Of a stretch of 64,000 nucleotides of DNA, positions 25,936-35,443 are shown one piece after another. Both the position numbers and the translations under genes were made by a program. Source of the stretch: SAR86 cluster bacterium (GTDB taxonomy: Bacteria; Pseudomonadota; Gammaproteobacteria; Magnimaribacterales; D2472); assembly GCA_023703615.1 (NCBI GenBank), contig CP097971.1:460315-524314 (forward strand), given 5' to 3'. Numbering within the stretch: position 1 is the stretch's first letter; each line of letters opens with the position of its first letter. The notes below the pieces were generated by a model that ran no database searches, was not told the origin of the DNA, and was given only the letters and a program-made list of their open reading frames with translations.

Positions 25936-27606
25936 ATGAATGATTTATATAAAAAAATACTCAGTGAAAAAACTGCCAAGGGAGAAATGTTTGAGACAAA
26001 AAAAATGGTCAATTCAAAGGGTATTGAATATACCGAATATGTAAATTTTCCTGACAGTTTAAAAGGGTACTTTGAGTTTGGTCTTATGCATGCAGATAAA
26101 GATTGGCTTGTATACGAAAACGAAAGATACACATTTAAAGAGGTATTTAATAAGGCAGCCCAAGTAGCCAATGCATTATCTGCAACAGGTATTAAAAAAG
26201 GCGACAAAGTTGCAATATGCATGCAAAACAATCCTGAATATATTTTTGCTTATATGGGAATTGTTGGCATGGGTGCAGTTTGTGTTCCACTAAATTCATG
26301 GTGGGTCCCAACAGAGGTCATTTATGGTTTAGAACATTCGGACGCTAAATTGGTTTTTGGTGATTCAAAACGATTACAGGGACTTCAATCAGTCAAAAGC
26401 GTAAAAAAAATAATAACTAGTTACACACCAGATAAAAACTTTCAGTCATTTAAAGAATTTATTGACAATCACTCATCTTCTTGGCCAGATGTAAGCATTG
26501 ATAGAAATGATGATGCAACAATTTACTACACATCTGGATCAACAGGAAAACCAAAAGGCGTATTGAGTTCTCATAAAGCAGTAATTGCAACTATGTTCAG
26601 CTGGGCGTGTTATTCATCAATTTTTAGTGAAATATCAAGTATGAGCGAAACCAATACTAGTCCTTTACTGAGTGAGGATCTAGCAATTTTACTTTGTATC
26701 CCACTTTTTCATGTTACTGGAAGCCATGCAGGTCTATTTATGTCAATTTTGGTTGGAAGAAAAATCGTTATGATGAAAAAATGGGATGCTGAAGATGCTC
26801 TGCAATTAATAGATCAAGAAAAAATAAGTGATGTAACTGGGGTTCCTACTCAAACATGGGAATTATTAAATCATCCTAATAGAAACAAATACAACTTATC
26901 GTCATTAAAAACTCTAGGTGCTGGTGGGGCGCCAAGACCACCAGAACATGTAAAACTATTAGATGAAGGCTTTGAAGCCAAACCTGGCATTGGTTATGGA
27001 TTATCGGAAACAAATGCTTTAGGCACTTTATGCAATGGAGAAGAGTATATTAACAATCCTTCCTCAGCAGGACGAGTTGTTCCTCCTTTAACTGAAATTA
27101 AAATAATTGATGAAAAATGGAATACCTTACCAGAAGGTAATATTGGAGAAGTAGCTATTAAGTCACTTGGCAATATGACTTGTTATTGGAAAAATCCTGA
27201 AGCTACATCTGAATGTATGAATGATGATGGGTGGATTAAAACCGGAGACCTTGGCAAATTTGATGGTCCTTTATTGTATATTGTTGACAGAGTTAAAGAC
27301 ATGGTTATAAGGGGTGGCGAAAATATTGCTTGTCCTGAAGTTGAAGCTGCAATTTATGAACATCCAGATGTCCTTGAAAATTGTGTATTTGGTATCCCTG
27401 ATGAAAGACTAGGTGAAATACCATACGCTGTGGTCGTTTTAAGAGATGATTCTAGCTTAACTAAAGATGGCATTATTAGTTTTCTTCAAACAAGATTAGC
27501 TGCTTTTAAAATTCCAAATGAAATTACTTTAACTAAAGAAAAATTACCTAAGCTAGCATCAGGTAAATTTGACAAAGTTTCACTGAGAAAGAATTATCAA
27601 CGGTAA
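25936..27606 (+). CDS. Acyl-CoA synthetase (AMP-forming, fatty-acid CoA ligase type)
   Basis: The 556-residue cytoplasmic enzyme has all core motifs of the AMP-binding superfamily: the ATP-binding YYTSGSTGKPKGVLSSHKA, GIGYGLSETNALG, WIKTGDLGKFDG, and the C-terminal RVKDMVIRGGENI hinge with a late lysine in KLASGKFDK. It activates a carboxylic acid to the acyl-adenylate and then the CoA thioester. The specificity (medium- or long-chain fatty acid, or another acid) is not readable here. It stands alone, 88 bases before the secretion operon. A separate decayed fragment of a related ligase lies at 38803. Confidence 0.92.
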   Translation: MNDLYKKILSEKTAKGEMFETKKMVNSKGIEYTEYVNFPDSLKGYFEFGLMHADKDWLVYENERYTFKEVFNKAAQVANALSATGIKKGDKVAICMQNNPEYIFAYMGIVGMGAVCVPLNSWWVPTEVIYGLEHSDAKLVFGDSKRLQGLQSVKSVKKIITSYTPDKNFQSFKEFIDNHSSSWPDVSIDRNDDATIYYTSGSTGKPKGVLSSHKAVIATMFSWACYSSIFSEISSMSETNTSPLLSEDLAILLCIPLFHVTGSHAGLFMSILVGRKIVMMKKWDAEDALQLIDQEKISDVTGVPTQTWELLNHPNRNKYNLSSLKTLGAGGAPRPPEHVKLLDEGFEAKPGIGYGLSETNALGTLCNGEEYINNPSSAGRVVPPLTEIKIIDEKWNTLPEGNIGEVAIKSLGNMTCYWKNPEATSECMNDDGWIKTGDLGKFDGPLLYIVDRVKDMVIRGGENIACPEVEAAIYEHPDVLENCVFGIPDERLGEIPYAVVVLRDDSSLTKDGIISFLQTRLAAFKIPNEITLTKEKLPKLASGKFDKVSLRKNYQR

Positions 27607-27694
27607 TCATTTTCTAAATGTTGAAAAAGTATTAAGCCAACATATAATTCATGAAAAATATTTAAAATAAGCTAAACTATTAGCTCAATTTTTT

Positions 27695-28108
27695 ATGATA
27701 AATTTTAATTATATAAAATACACACTGTTAGGGCTTTTAATAGTTCCAGCTATACTTTTAAGTGTTTTACTTTTTTTTACATCAATAAATTCTCCTAAAA
27801 TTGAAGTTTTCGATTTTCCTGAAGCAGGAGAGGTAATAAATAACACAAATATAGTTACCGAAACTCCAAGAAATGTTGAAAATGTGTTGGAAGCCTCTAA
27901 TTTCGAGTATAAATTAATTGGTTATAGGATTGGTGAAACTGATTCATCTGTTATAGTAAAAAAAGGTAATAAAGAGTTTGTTGTTTTTATTGGAGAGGAT
28001 TTAGAAGGTCTTTATACATTAATTGATGTAAATCAAAAGGAAATTGTGTTTCGAAATGAGGATAAATTATATAAAATTACCAACCTTGTTGGAAAAAGTA
28101 AAAAATGA
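27695..28108 (+). CDS. gspC: Type II secretion system protein GspC, short form
   Basis: The 137-residue protein has one N-terminal transmembrane segment (about residues 9-28) and a periplasmic homology-region domain (about 60-135) with the pattern YRIGETDSSVIVKKGNKEF. In the family this links the inner-membrane platform to the secretin. It is about half the usual length (roughly 270), lacking the C-terminal PDZ or coiled-coil domain. The identification rests on position before gspD and on the fold pattern. Its stop overlaps the gspD start by 4 bases. Confidence 0.75.
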   Translation: MINFNYIKYTLLGLLIVPAILLSVLLFFTSINSPKIEVFDFPEAGEVINNTNIVTETPRNVENVLEASNFEYKLIGYRIGETDSSVIVKKGNKEFVVFIGEDLEGLYTLIDVNQKEIVFRNEDKLYKITNLVGKSKK

Positions 28109-29952
28109 ATAAATATCTAATAACTTTAATTTTTGGGTTGTTGCTCGTAATACCAAATATTCAATCCCAAGAAAGCTTTATACTTAATTACGAAGATGTT
28201 GATATTAAGAAAGTTACCCAGGACATAGCGCAGTTTGCAAAAAAAACCATAATTTTAGATCCCAGAGTTAAAGGGAAGATCACTATTTACTCTAATGCAC
28301 AATTAAATAGAAATCAGGTATGGGATGTATATCTTAGAACAATACAAGTTAATGGCTTTAGTGCCATTACAGATAGTGGTTTTGTTAGAATTGTTCCTGA
28401 AAATGAAGCCACTAGAGATAATAATAAGTCAGCTTTAAGTGGTGATTACGAAACGGCTGTAATTCCTTTAAAAAATAGATCAACCGAAGAAATACTACCT
28501 ATGATAAAACCAATTACTGGGAGACAGTCTCATTTATCGAGCATACCTTCTATAAATTCAATTTTATTGGTTGATAAGGTGAGTAATGTTTCAAGAATTA
28601 AAGATTTACTGGTAGATCTTGATAAAAATAATACTGCAAAAATTTCTATCTTTAAATTAGAAAATTTGTCTTCAATTGAGGCGGTTAGGATATTAGATAA
28701 ACTCAAGGCTCAAAATAATCCAACTATAAATAAATTTGTTGCAATTCCATTTACTCCATCGAATTCTGTAATTATTTCTGCTAATGAATTGATTACAAAT
28801 AATATATCTTCAACATTAAAATCGCTAGACGCAGATATAACATTGAATGATTCTCTTGACGTTATCTACTTAAAATATGCCCAAGCTGAGGATATTTCAT
28901 CAATATTGAACTCAGTATCAGGAACTTTTGTATCAGATACCGAAGGTAAAAAAACAGTTATAACTCATCATGAAAAAACTAACTCTATAATAATTTCGTC
29001 TGCTGAAGAAAATATTAACTCTATAAGAAATATTGTAAATAAATTAGATATAAGAAGAGCTCAAGTACTCGTAGAGGCAATTGTTGTAGATCTTTCCGAG
29101 ACAGCTGCAAAACGGTTAGGTGTTGAGTCTGTTTATACTGGTGATGATACCGAGAGTATACCAATTGGAATAACAAGATTTTCTGGTTCTGGACCTGATT
29201 TGCTTGCAATTACTGGTGCTGCAGCAGACGAGCAAGATGTAACTCTAACTACAACTGCAATTTCATCTCTTTTGAATACTCAAGGTCTAGTTGCTGGTTT
29301 TGGAGATTTAACAAATGGTAAAGATAATTTTGTTGGTATTCTAAATGCAATAGCAGACGATACAAATTCAAATATTTTATCTACACCATCTATTCTTGCA
29401 ATGGACAATGAACCTGCAAGACTTTTTATAGGACAAGAAATACCAATTACGACTGGCGAAAGTTTGGGTACAAATAATTCAAACCCCTTTAGAACAACAT
29501 CACGTCAAGAAGTGGGAATTGAACTTGAAATTACTCCTCAAATTAATGAAGGAAGTTCAGTGATATTAAATATAAAACAAGGCGTTTCAGGTGTTGCAGG
29601 GGTGGCTGCAAGTGGACTAGACCTTGTAACAAACAAAAGAGAAATAGAAACAACTGTTCTTGTTGATAATAATCAAATAATTGTTCTTGGTGGTTTAATA
29701 GATGAAGATAGTCAGGAAGTAATTTCAAAGGTCCCAATTTTGGGTTCAATACCATTATTAGGTAGATTATTCCAATCTTCCTCCACGACTAATCAAAAAA
29801 AGAATTTAATGGTTTTTTTAAAACCAACTATATTGATTGATTCGGAATCATCTCAAGATATTTCGACTGAAAAATATAATTATATTAAAGCCCAGCGATT
29901 AATTAATGATAGCTCTCGCGAAATAATTGATTTATCAAATCCAGATAATTAA
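28105..29952 (+). CDS. gspD: Type II secretion system secretin GspD
   Basis: The 615-residue protein has a signal peptide (MNKYLITLIFGLLLVIPNIQS). The N0 domain starts FILNYEDVDIKKVTQDIAQF, N1-N3 repeats follow with AIPLKNRSTEEILPM and IYLKYAQAEDISSIL, and the secretin domain contains VEAIVVDLSE, VGIELEITPQIN and VPILGSIPLLGRLF. It forms the outer-membrane channel of the secreton. It is slightly shorter than the usual 650-700, with little after the secretin core, so a pilotin-binding S-domain appears absent or minimal. No pilotin gene is seen nearby. Confidence 0.95.
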   Translation: MNKYLITLIFGLLLVIPNIQSQESFILNYEDVDIKKVTQDIAQFAKKTIILDPRVKGKITIYSNAQLNRNQVWDVYLRTIQVNGFSAITDSGFVRIVPENEATRDNNKSALSGDYETAVIPLKNRSTEEILPMIKPITGRQSHLSSIPSINSILLVDKVSNVSRIKDLLVDLDKNNTAKISIFKLENLSSIEAVRILDKLKAQNNPTINKFVAIPFTPSNSVIISANELITNNISSTLKSLDADITLNDSLDVIYLKYAQAEDISSILNSVSGTFVSDTEGKKTVITHHEKTNSIIISSAEENINSIRNIVNKLDIRRAQVLVEAIVVDLSETAAKRLGVESVYTGDDTESIPIGITRFSGSGPDLLAITGAAADEQDVTLTTTAISSLLNTQGLVAGFGDLTNGKDNFVGILNAIADDTNSNILSTPSILAMDNEPARLFIGQEIPITTGESLGTNNSNPFRTTSRQEVGIELEITPQINEGSSVILNIKQGVSGVAGVAASGLDLVTNKREIETTVLVDNNQIIVLGGLIDEDSQEVISKVPILGSIPLLGRLFQSSSTTNQKKNLMVFLKPTILIDSESSQDISTEKYNYIKAQRLINDSSREIIDLSNPDN

Positions 29953-29958
29953 CTTACC

Positions 29959-31458
29959 ATGGAAGAAGTTTCTGAATTAAATAATACATTAAAGTCACTA
30001 CCCTATGATTTTGTAAGAGAAAACGAAATTATCATTGTGAATGAAGATGGTAATTATAAAGTTATAACTCCAAAAAACATAAGTCTGCCTCTGTATCATG
30101 AAATAAAAAGGTATTTAATTAATCCATTTAATATTGAGATATGCTCACCTGACGAATTTAATGAACTATTAACATCTACTTTTAGTAATGATAGTTCAAA
30201 TTCTGACATCTCAGAAGAATTATCAGATGAATTTGATCTTGAATCCTTTGCTGGCAGCATATCTGCAACTGAAGATCTCTTGAGTGGAAATAATGACACC
30301 CCAATCATTAAATTAATTAATGGAATAATAAGTCAGGCAATAAAAAAAAGAGCATCTGACATTCACTTCGAGCCATATGAATCAGAAATTGTAGTTAGGT
30401 TTCGTATAGATGGAATACTTAAAGAAGTGCTTAAACAAGATAGTAAGATAGCTTCAGTATTAATTTCTAGAATAAAAATAATATCAGGACTTGATATATC
30501 TGAAAGAAGATTACCTCAAGATGGAAGAGTTTCATTATCTTTAGGAGACAAAAATGTAGATGTTAGAGTATCTACCTTACCATCATCATATGGAGAGAGA
30601 ATTGTTTTAAGGTTATTAGATAAGCAATCTGCGCAGATAAATATCCAAGATCTTGGATTGCCTGATGTTATTTTAAAAAACTATAAATCATCGCTTAAAA
30701 ATTCTGAAGGAATAATATTGTTTACAGGACCTACGGGCTCTGGAAAGACCACAACTTTATATGCTGGATTAAGATACTTAAGCGATTCCTCACAAAACAT
30801 TCTTACAGTAGAGGATCCGATTGAATATACTTTAAATGGAATTGGTCAAACTCAAGTAAATTCAAAGACAGGCTATACTTTTGCAAAAGGATTAAGAGCA
30901 ATTTTGAGACAAGATCCTGACGTGGTAATGGTTGGAGAGATGAGAGATGTTGAGACTGCTCAAATTGGTATTCAAGCAAGCTTAACTGGACATCTTGTTT
31001 TATCAACAGTTCATACAAATAGCGCTATCGCTGCAATAACAAGACTGCGTGATATGGGCATTGAATCTTTTCTTTTGGCATCATCTTTAAGAACAATAAT
31101 TTCTCAAAGGCTAGTTAGAAGAATTTGTACAAACTGTAGGACAGAAGTTACGCCATCTTCTGAGGCTATTAAACTGTTAAATTTAGATCCTAAACAAAAA
31201 ACATATACTTCACTTGGATGTGAGTCCTGTTCTCATACAGGATATCAAGGAAGAATAGCAATCGCAGAGTGTATTCAAATAGATAAAAAAATAAAAGATA
31301 TGATCCATGAAAATGCATCAGAAAATGAAATATCTGATTATGTTTTTAAAGACAATCCATCAATTGATGATGCTTCAAAAAATCTTGTTGTAAATGGAAT
31401 TACATCATGCGAGGAACTTATAAGAATAAATAATTTAAAAGAAGATGCCGACATATAA
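29959..31458 (+). CDS. gspE: Type II secretion system ATPase GspE
   Basis: The 499-residue cytoplasmic ATPase carries Walker A GPTGSGKTTT (from residue 257), the Asp box LTVEDPIEY, Walker B RQDPDVVMVGEMRD, the His box LTGHLVLSTVHTN, and a CxxC...CxxC zinc module (CTNCRTE and CESCSHTG). It powers pseudopilus assembly on the GspF/L/M platform. Its end overlaps gspF by 14 bases, and gspD ends 6 bases before it. Confidence 0.97.
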   Translation: MEEVSELNNTLKSLPYDFVRENEIIIVNEDGNYKVITPKNISLPLYHEIKRYLINPFNIEICSPDEFNELLTSTFSNDSSNSDISEELSDEFDLESFAGSISATEDLLSGNNDTPIIKLINGIISQAIKKRASDIHFEPYESEIVVRFRIDGILKEVLKQDSKIASVLISRIKIISGLDISERRLPQDGRVSLSLGDKNVDVRVSTLPSSYGERIVLRLLDKQSAQINIQDLGLPDVILKNYKSSLKNSEGIILFTGPTGSGKTTTLYAGLRYLSDSSQNILTVEDPIEYTLNGIGQTQVNSKTGYTFAKGLRAILRQDPDVVMVGEMRDVETAQIGIQASLTGHLVLSTVHTNSAIAAITRLRDMGIESFLLASSLRTIISQRLVRRICTNCRTEVTPSSEAIKLLNLDPKQKTYTSLGCESCSHTGYQGRIAIAECIQIDKKIKDMIHENASENEISDYVFKDNPSIDDASKNLVVNGITSCEELIRINNLKEDADI

Positions 31459-32641
31459 CTATACAGCGCTTGATAACGATGGAAAAAAAAAGAAAGGGAT
31501 ATTAAGCGCAACATCAGAAAGAGAGGCCAGAAAGCTAGTCAAGGGTTTAAATTTAACACCTCTTAATATCTTTGAACCTACAAATTTTTTTAATAAATCA
31601 ACTAAAATAAAATCAAAAGATATCGTTATAATGACGCGTCAATTGGCAACATTATTAGAAGCAAGTACGCCCATTATTGATGCGATTAAAATTACTGCAG
31701 ATCAGATAAATAATAAAAAACTTGCTACTATTATGTATTCACTTCGTGAAGATATAATTCAGGGAAAAAGACTAGGGCAATGTATGTCAAAATATCCATT
31801 AGTTTTTTCAGATACATATATTTCCCTTGTCTCAGCTGGCGATGCATCTGGCAACTTAGATATTATCTTTAATAATCTTGCAGATTATCTAGAAGAGTCT
31901 GCAAAAATTAAACAAAAAGTTTTCTCTGCATTAACATATCCAATTGTATTAATCGGATTTTCTATTGTTGTGATTATTTCTTTATTAGTCTTTGTTTTGC
32001 CACAGGTTGTAGGTCAATTTGTTAAAGCTGGCGCTGAACTACCTTTAATAACAAAAATATTACTATCTCTATCAAATAACATTTTTTTTATAGTAATTGG
32101 ATTACTAATAATAATATTTGTAGCTACTTTTGCTTACAAAAAATATGTATCAAATATGAAAAACCTATTGAAAGTGCATAAGTTTTTAGTAGAAATCCCA
32201 GTTGCTGGTAAGTTTTTTTTAATATCTGAACTTGAGAGATTTTCTAGCACAATGTCTTTATTATTAGAATCTGGAACAAATTTAGATAAAGCTCTAGGCG
32301 AGGCATCAAAAATATTTTCTAATAAATATTTATCTTCATTAATCATAAATGCAAAAAATGATGTTGTAGAAGGTAAAGATTTTATTTTTTCGTTAAAGAG
32401 CACAAATATATTTCCTGATATTTTTATACAACTTGTATCGAGTGGTTATAAATCAGGTAATCTAATAAAAATGTTTGATAAAGTATCTAATTTTTTTAAA
32501 AATGAAATCGATTCAAAAAGGTCGATATTCCTGTCATTATTAGAACCAGTTGTTATTATTTTTATGGGTGGATTTATTATGTTAATAGTTCTAGCTATAC
32601 TAATACCAATAATGCAAATGAATACTTTAGCCTTAGGATAA
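31445..32641 (+). CDS. gspF: Type II secretion system platform protein GspF
   Basis: The 398-residue inner-membrane protein has the two repeated GspF domains (about 65-190 and 265-390). Motifs include MTRQLATLLEAS, YISLVSAGDASGNLD and its second-repeat partner FIQLVSSGYKSGNLIKMF. It has three transmembrane segments (around 168-190, 215-240 and 370-395). It is the core platform that converts ATPase motion into pseudopilin insertion. Confidence 0.96.
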   Translation: MPTYNYTALDNDGKKKKGILSATSEREARKLVKGLNLTPLNIFEPTNFFNKSTKIKSKDIVIMTRQLATLLEASTPIIDAIKITADQINNKKLATIMYSLREDIIQGKRLGQCMSKYPLVFSDTYISLVSAGDASGNLDIIFNNLADYLEESAKIKQKVFSALTYPIVLIGFSIVVIISLLVFVLPQVVGQFVKAGAELPLITKILLSLSNNIFFIVIGLLIIIFVATFAYKKYVSNMKNLLKVHKFLVEIPVAGKFFLISELERFSSTMSLLLESGTNLDKALGEASKIFSNKYLSSLIINAKNDVVEGKDFIFSLKSTNIFPDIFIQLVSSGYKSGNLIKMFDKVSNFFKNEIDSKRSIFLSLLEPVVIIFMGGFIMLIVLAILIPIMQMNTLALG

Positions 32642-32643
32642 AA

Positions 32644-33081
32644 ATGAATAGAACTAAAAATAAAGGTTTTACGTTAATTGAACTCATGGCTGTTTTAGTT
32701 ATATTGGGAATTTTAGCCACCATTGTTGTTGTAAATGTATCACCAGTTTTTCAAAGAGCTAATCTTGAAAAAATTAAAGCTGATATGGCTCAGACATCTA
32801 AAGCTCTAGAATTGTATAAATTTAACGAATTAACATATCCTTCCACCTCCCAAGGCTTAGATGCTCTTGTTATGCCTCATAATGAATTAAATAATCCTTT
32901 TTTATACCCTGAGGGTGGTTACATATCATCCATTCCAAGTGATCCGTGGGGTAGAGAATATATTTATGAATATCCTCCAAGGCGTTCATTAAAGTTTGAT
33001 TTATATACACTAGGAGCAGATGGTCAAGAAGGAGGTACTGGTGAGAATTCAGACATTGGCAATTGGATGCAAGAAAACTAA
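32644..33081 (+). CDS. gspG: Major pseudopilin GspG
   Basis: The 145-residue prepilin has a short leader ending KNKG before FTLIELMAVLVILGILATI, so the prepilin peptidase would cut after Gly with Phe at +1 and Glu at +5. The C-terminal region has the GspG hallmarks SQGLDALV, DPWGREYIYEYP and a calcium-site-like LYTLGADGQEGGTGE. It is the main subunit of the pseudopilus. It begins 2 bases after gspF. Confidence 0.96.
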   Translation: MNRTKNKGFTLIELMAVLVILGILATIVVVNVSPVFQRANLEKIKADMAQTSKALELYKFNELTYPSTSQGLDALVMPHNELNNPFLYPEGGYISSIPSDPWGREYIYEYPPRRSLKFDLYTLGADGQEGGTGENSDIGNWMQEN

Positions 33082-33562
33082 AAATGGCTTTACTTTATTA
33101 GAGCTACTTGTAGTTTTAATGATAATAGGAATATCAACAACTCTAATAGTAATAAATTCAGACCTATCAAGTACTTTCATAAAAAAAAATTCGACCTACG
33201 AAAGAACATTTAATTATCTTAGTGAAGAAAGCATATTGACCGGTAAGATTATTGGTTGGTATATAAATGAAAATGATGAGTGGTCAAATTATATTAACTT
33301 TGATGGCACAAGTGACAATAAAAGCAGAATCACAAAAATGCCAAGTACCAATACAATTAGCACAAACTATAAAAAAACATTTAAATATTTTGATGGTATA
33401 GAAATCGATATTAGCAAAGATTCAGGACAAATACCTTTGATAATTTTTTATCCTTCAGGAGAGAATTCTGGTGGCATTTTAAAAATATTTAAAAGTGAAT
33501 TAATTGAAGAAATAATAATTAAAAAAAATGGAACAATTGAAACAAGAATCTCAGAATACTAA
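33041..33562 (+). CDS. gspH: Minor pseudopilin GspH
   Basis: I place the start at GTG 33041 because AAGGAGGT (33029-33036) lies 4 bases before it. An upstream in-frame ATG at 33020 lacks a ribosome site. The 173-residue product has a leader ending KKTKNG before FTLLELLVVLMIIGISTTLI, the type IV pilin N-terminal helix with Glu at +5. The globular part is poorly conserved, so the assignment to GspH rests mainly on gene order between gspG and gspI. It overlaps gspG by 41 bases. Confidence 0.85.
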   Translation: MRIQTLAIGCKKTKNGFTLLELLVVLMIIGISTTLIVINSDLSSTFIKKNSTYERTFNYLSEESILTGKIIGWYINENDEWSNYINFDGTSDNKSRITKMPSTNTISTNYKKTFKYFDGIEIDISKDSGQIPLIIFYPSGENSGGILKIFKSELIEEIIIKKNGTIETRISEY

Positions 33563-33911
33563 AGGTTTTAGTCTAATAGAAATTGTTGTAGCTCTAGTAA
33601 TATTGAGTACTTCAATTATTGTTATATACCAAGTAATTTTATCCACTAGTATTTCTGTATACAGTATAGAAGATAAATATCTTGCTAAAGAAGTTACCAA
33701 CAATAGGGTGGCCCTTATGAATACCTTAGAGAAACCACTAAGACCTCAAACAAGGGATGGAAAAATGATTATGGGTGGGAAGGAATGGATATGGGAAGAA
33801 GAATATATTCTTAGCGCTTCTAAAGAATTTTTAGAATTTACGATTATGGTAAAAAGAGAAGATTCAGAAAGTTACGCTTACAAGTTTTCAGGATATATAG
33901 TGAATGAATAA
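33528..33911 (+). CDS. gspI: Minor pseudopilin GspI
   Basis: The 127-residue prepilin has a leader ending NTKG before FSLIEIVVALVILSTSIIVI. Small size, the motif TNNRVALMNTL and the position before gspJ fit GspI, which nucleates the minor pseudopilin tip with GspJ and GspK. It overlaps gspH by 35 bases. Confidence 0.87.
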   Translation: MEQLKQESQNTKGFSLIEIVVALVILSTSIIVIYQVILSTSISVYSIEDKYLAKEVTNNRVALMNTLEKPLRPQTRDGKMIMGGKEWIWEEEYILSASKEFLEFTIMVKREDSESYAYKFSGYIVNE

Positions 33912-34497
33912 AGGTTTTACAATTATTGAAGTTTTAGTGTCATTGGTAATTTTGGCAGCTATCGCTGTCATATCATCAAATATTTTACAATCAGCAATTG
34001 ATACAGAACAAAAATCTACGAGCCAACTTAATAGCATAAAAGAGTTAAATTTAGCATCCTCAATTTTAAGAAGAGATATTAGACAAATTATAAATGTTCC
34101 CTCAAGAGATTTTTTTGGAGAATCTGAAAACGGAACATTTATATCCAATAATAATTCCAATAAATTTAGTTTTAATACTAGGATCAGTTCTTTATCTAAT
34201 GAAATATCTCCGATTAAAAAAGTAGATTATGTTTATGAAGACAATATGCTCATAAGAAGACAATTTTATTCATCAAATCCTTATAATGCTGATGATTTCA
34301 ATGAGTATGTTTTGCTTAAAGATATTTCTGAGATGGAAATGAGTTTTTTGTATGGCAATAGATGGTACCGATTGTGGCCAATTGATGTAATTTCTAGTAG
34401 AAAAATTCCAAAATTAATAAGATTAGAATTTAAAATAAGTGGTAAAGAATATTCTTGGTTAATTGAACCAAACATAACATATGCATTTCAAGGATAA
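33904..34497 (+). CDS. gspJ: Minor pseudopilin GspJ
   Basis: The 197-residue prepilin starts MNKG then FTIIEVLVSLVILAAIAVIS, with Glu at +5. It contains the GspJ-type stretch SILRRDIRQI and a central Val-Asp-Tyr strand followed by IRRQFYSSNPY. It forms the tip complex with GspI and GspK. It overlaps gspI by 8 bases and gspK by 17. Confidence 0.88.
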   Translation: MNKGFTIIEVLVSLVILAAIAVISSNILQSAIDTEQKSTSQLNSIKELNLASSILRRDIRQIINVPSRDFFGESENGTFISNNNSNKFSFNTRISSLSNEISPIKKVDYVYEDNMLIRRQFYSSNPYNADDFNEYVLLKDISEMEMSFLYGNRWYRLWPIDVISSRKIPKLIRLEFKISGKEYSWLIEPNITYAFQG

Positions 34498-35443
34498 AGG
34501 TATAATCTTAATATCATGTTTGCTAATAGTAATGCTATTATCATCAGTTGCAGCCTTAATGGGCAACAACTTGCTGATCTCATTAAAAAGAGCGGCATAT
34601 CTAGAATTTCAAACTAGTTCATTAAATTTATTTAGAAATATAGAATCAATAGCTTTAAAAAGAATTAAAACCGAACTCAATTTCAATAAAGTTTTATTGA
34701 GTAAGCAAAACACATTATTTAGAGAAAAAATATTCTTTGAAAATGATCTTGGATTAGTTGATGCAGAAATTAAAGATTTTTCTAATTGTTTTAATATAAA
34801 TTCCCTAGTAACCAAAACAACTAAAGACTTTGTTCCAAACAAGAATTCTGTAAATGCTCTAAAAAGATATCTTTTTTTGATGGAAGTCGACAACAATGTA
34901 ATCGAAGAGATTATAGATCAAGTAATTGATTGGATTGATACTAATTCAAATCCACGTGCGTTTGGTCGGGAGGACTATTATTATACAGGGCCGTTAAATA
35001 ATCCAAAAGAATATACGTCCAGACGAATTTTTTACTCAATCGATGAAATAAAAATGCTACCCGCATTAAAAAATGTAGATTGGAGTATTTTTAGTAATTT
35101 TTGTGCACTCCCATATTATAAAAGTTTAAAAATTAATATTAATACTCTTGAGCCAGAAGACACCTTTCTTTTGAGCTCAATCATGCCAAACATTGCATTA
35201 AGCGAAGCTGAATATATTATTTCGTCAATTCCCGACGAGGGTATTAGGAGTCTTGAGGAGTTAAGTCAATTATTTCCAGATAAGAATTTTTCAGATCCGC
35301 TAGGTGAGATTTCTTTTTTCTCCAATATATTTAATTTAGAAACTAAAGTTACTTATAAAGATTACACATCTTTATCGAATAGTATAATTTTTTATAATAA
35401 AAATAATGGGTATATAATCTCACGAATCTATGATGGTATTTAA
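34481..35443 (+). CDS. gspK: Minor pseudopilin GspK
   Basis: The 320-residue prepilin has leader MHFKDKG followed by IILISCLLIVMLLSSVAALM. As in GspK generally, the +5 glutamate is absent (Ser here), which suits a tip protein. The large globular domain contains the family stretch VIDWIDTNSNPRAFGREDYY and a helix-hairpin-helix-like section ININTLEPEDTFLLSSIMP. It caps the pseudopilus. Confidence 0.92.
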   Translation: MHFKDKGIILISCLLIVMLLSSVAALMGNNLLISLKRAAYLEFQTSSLNLFRNIESIALKRIKTELNFNKVLLSKQNTLFREKIFFENDLGLVDAEIKDFSNCFNINSLVTKTTKDFVPNKNSVNALKRYLFLMEVDNNVIEEIIDQVIDWIDTNSNPRAFGREDYYYTGPLNNPKEYTSRRIFYSIDEIKMLPALKNVDWSIFSNFCALPYYKSLKININTLEPEDTFLLSSIMPNIALSEAEYIISSIPDEGIRSLEELSQLFPDKNFSDPLGEISFFSNIFNLETKVTYKDYTSLSNSIIFYNKNNGYIISRIYDGI

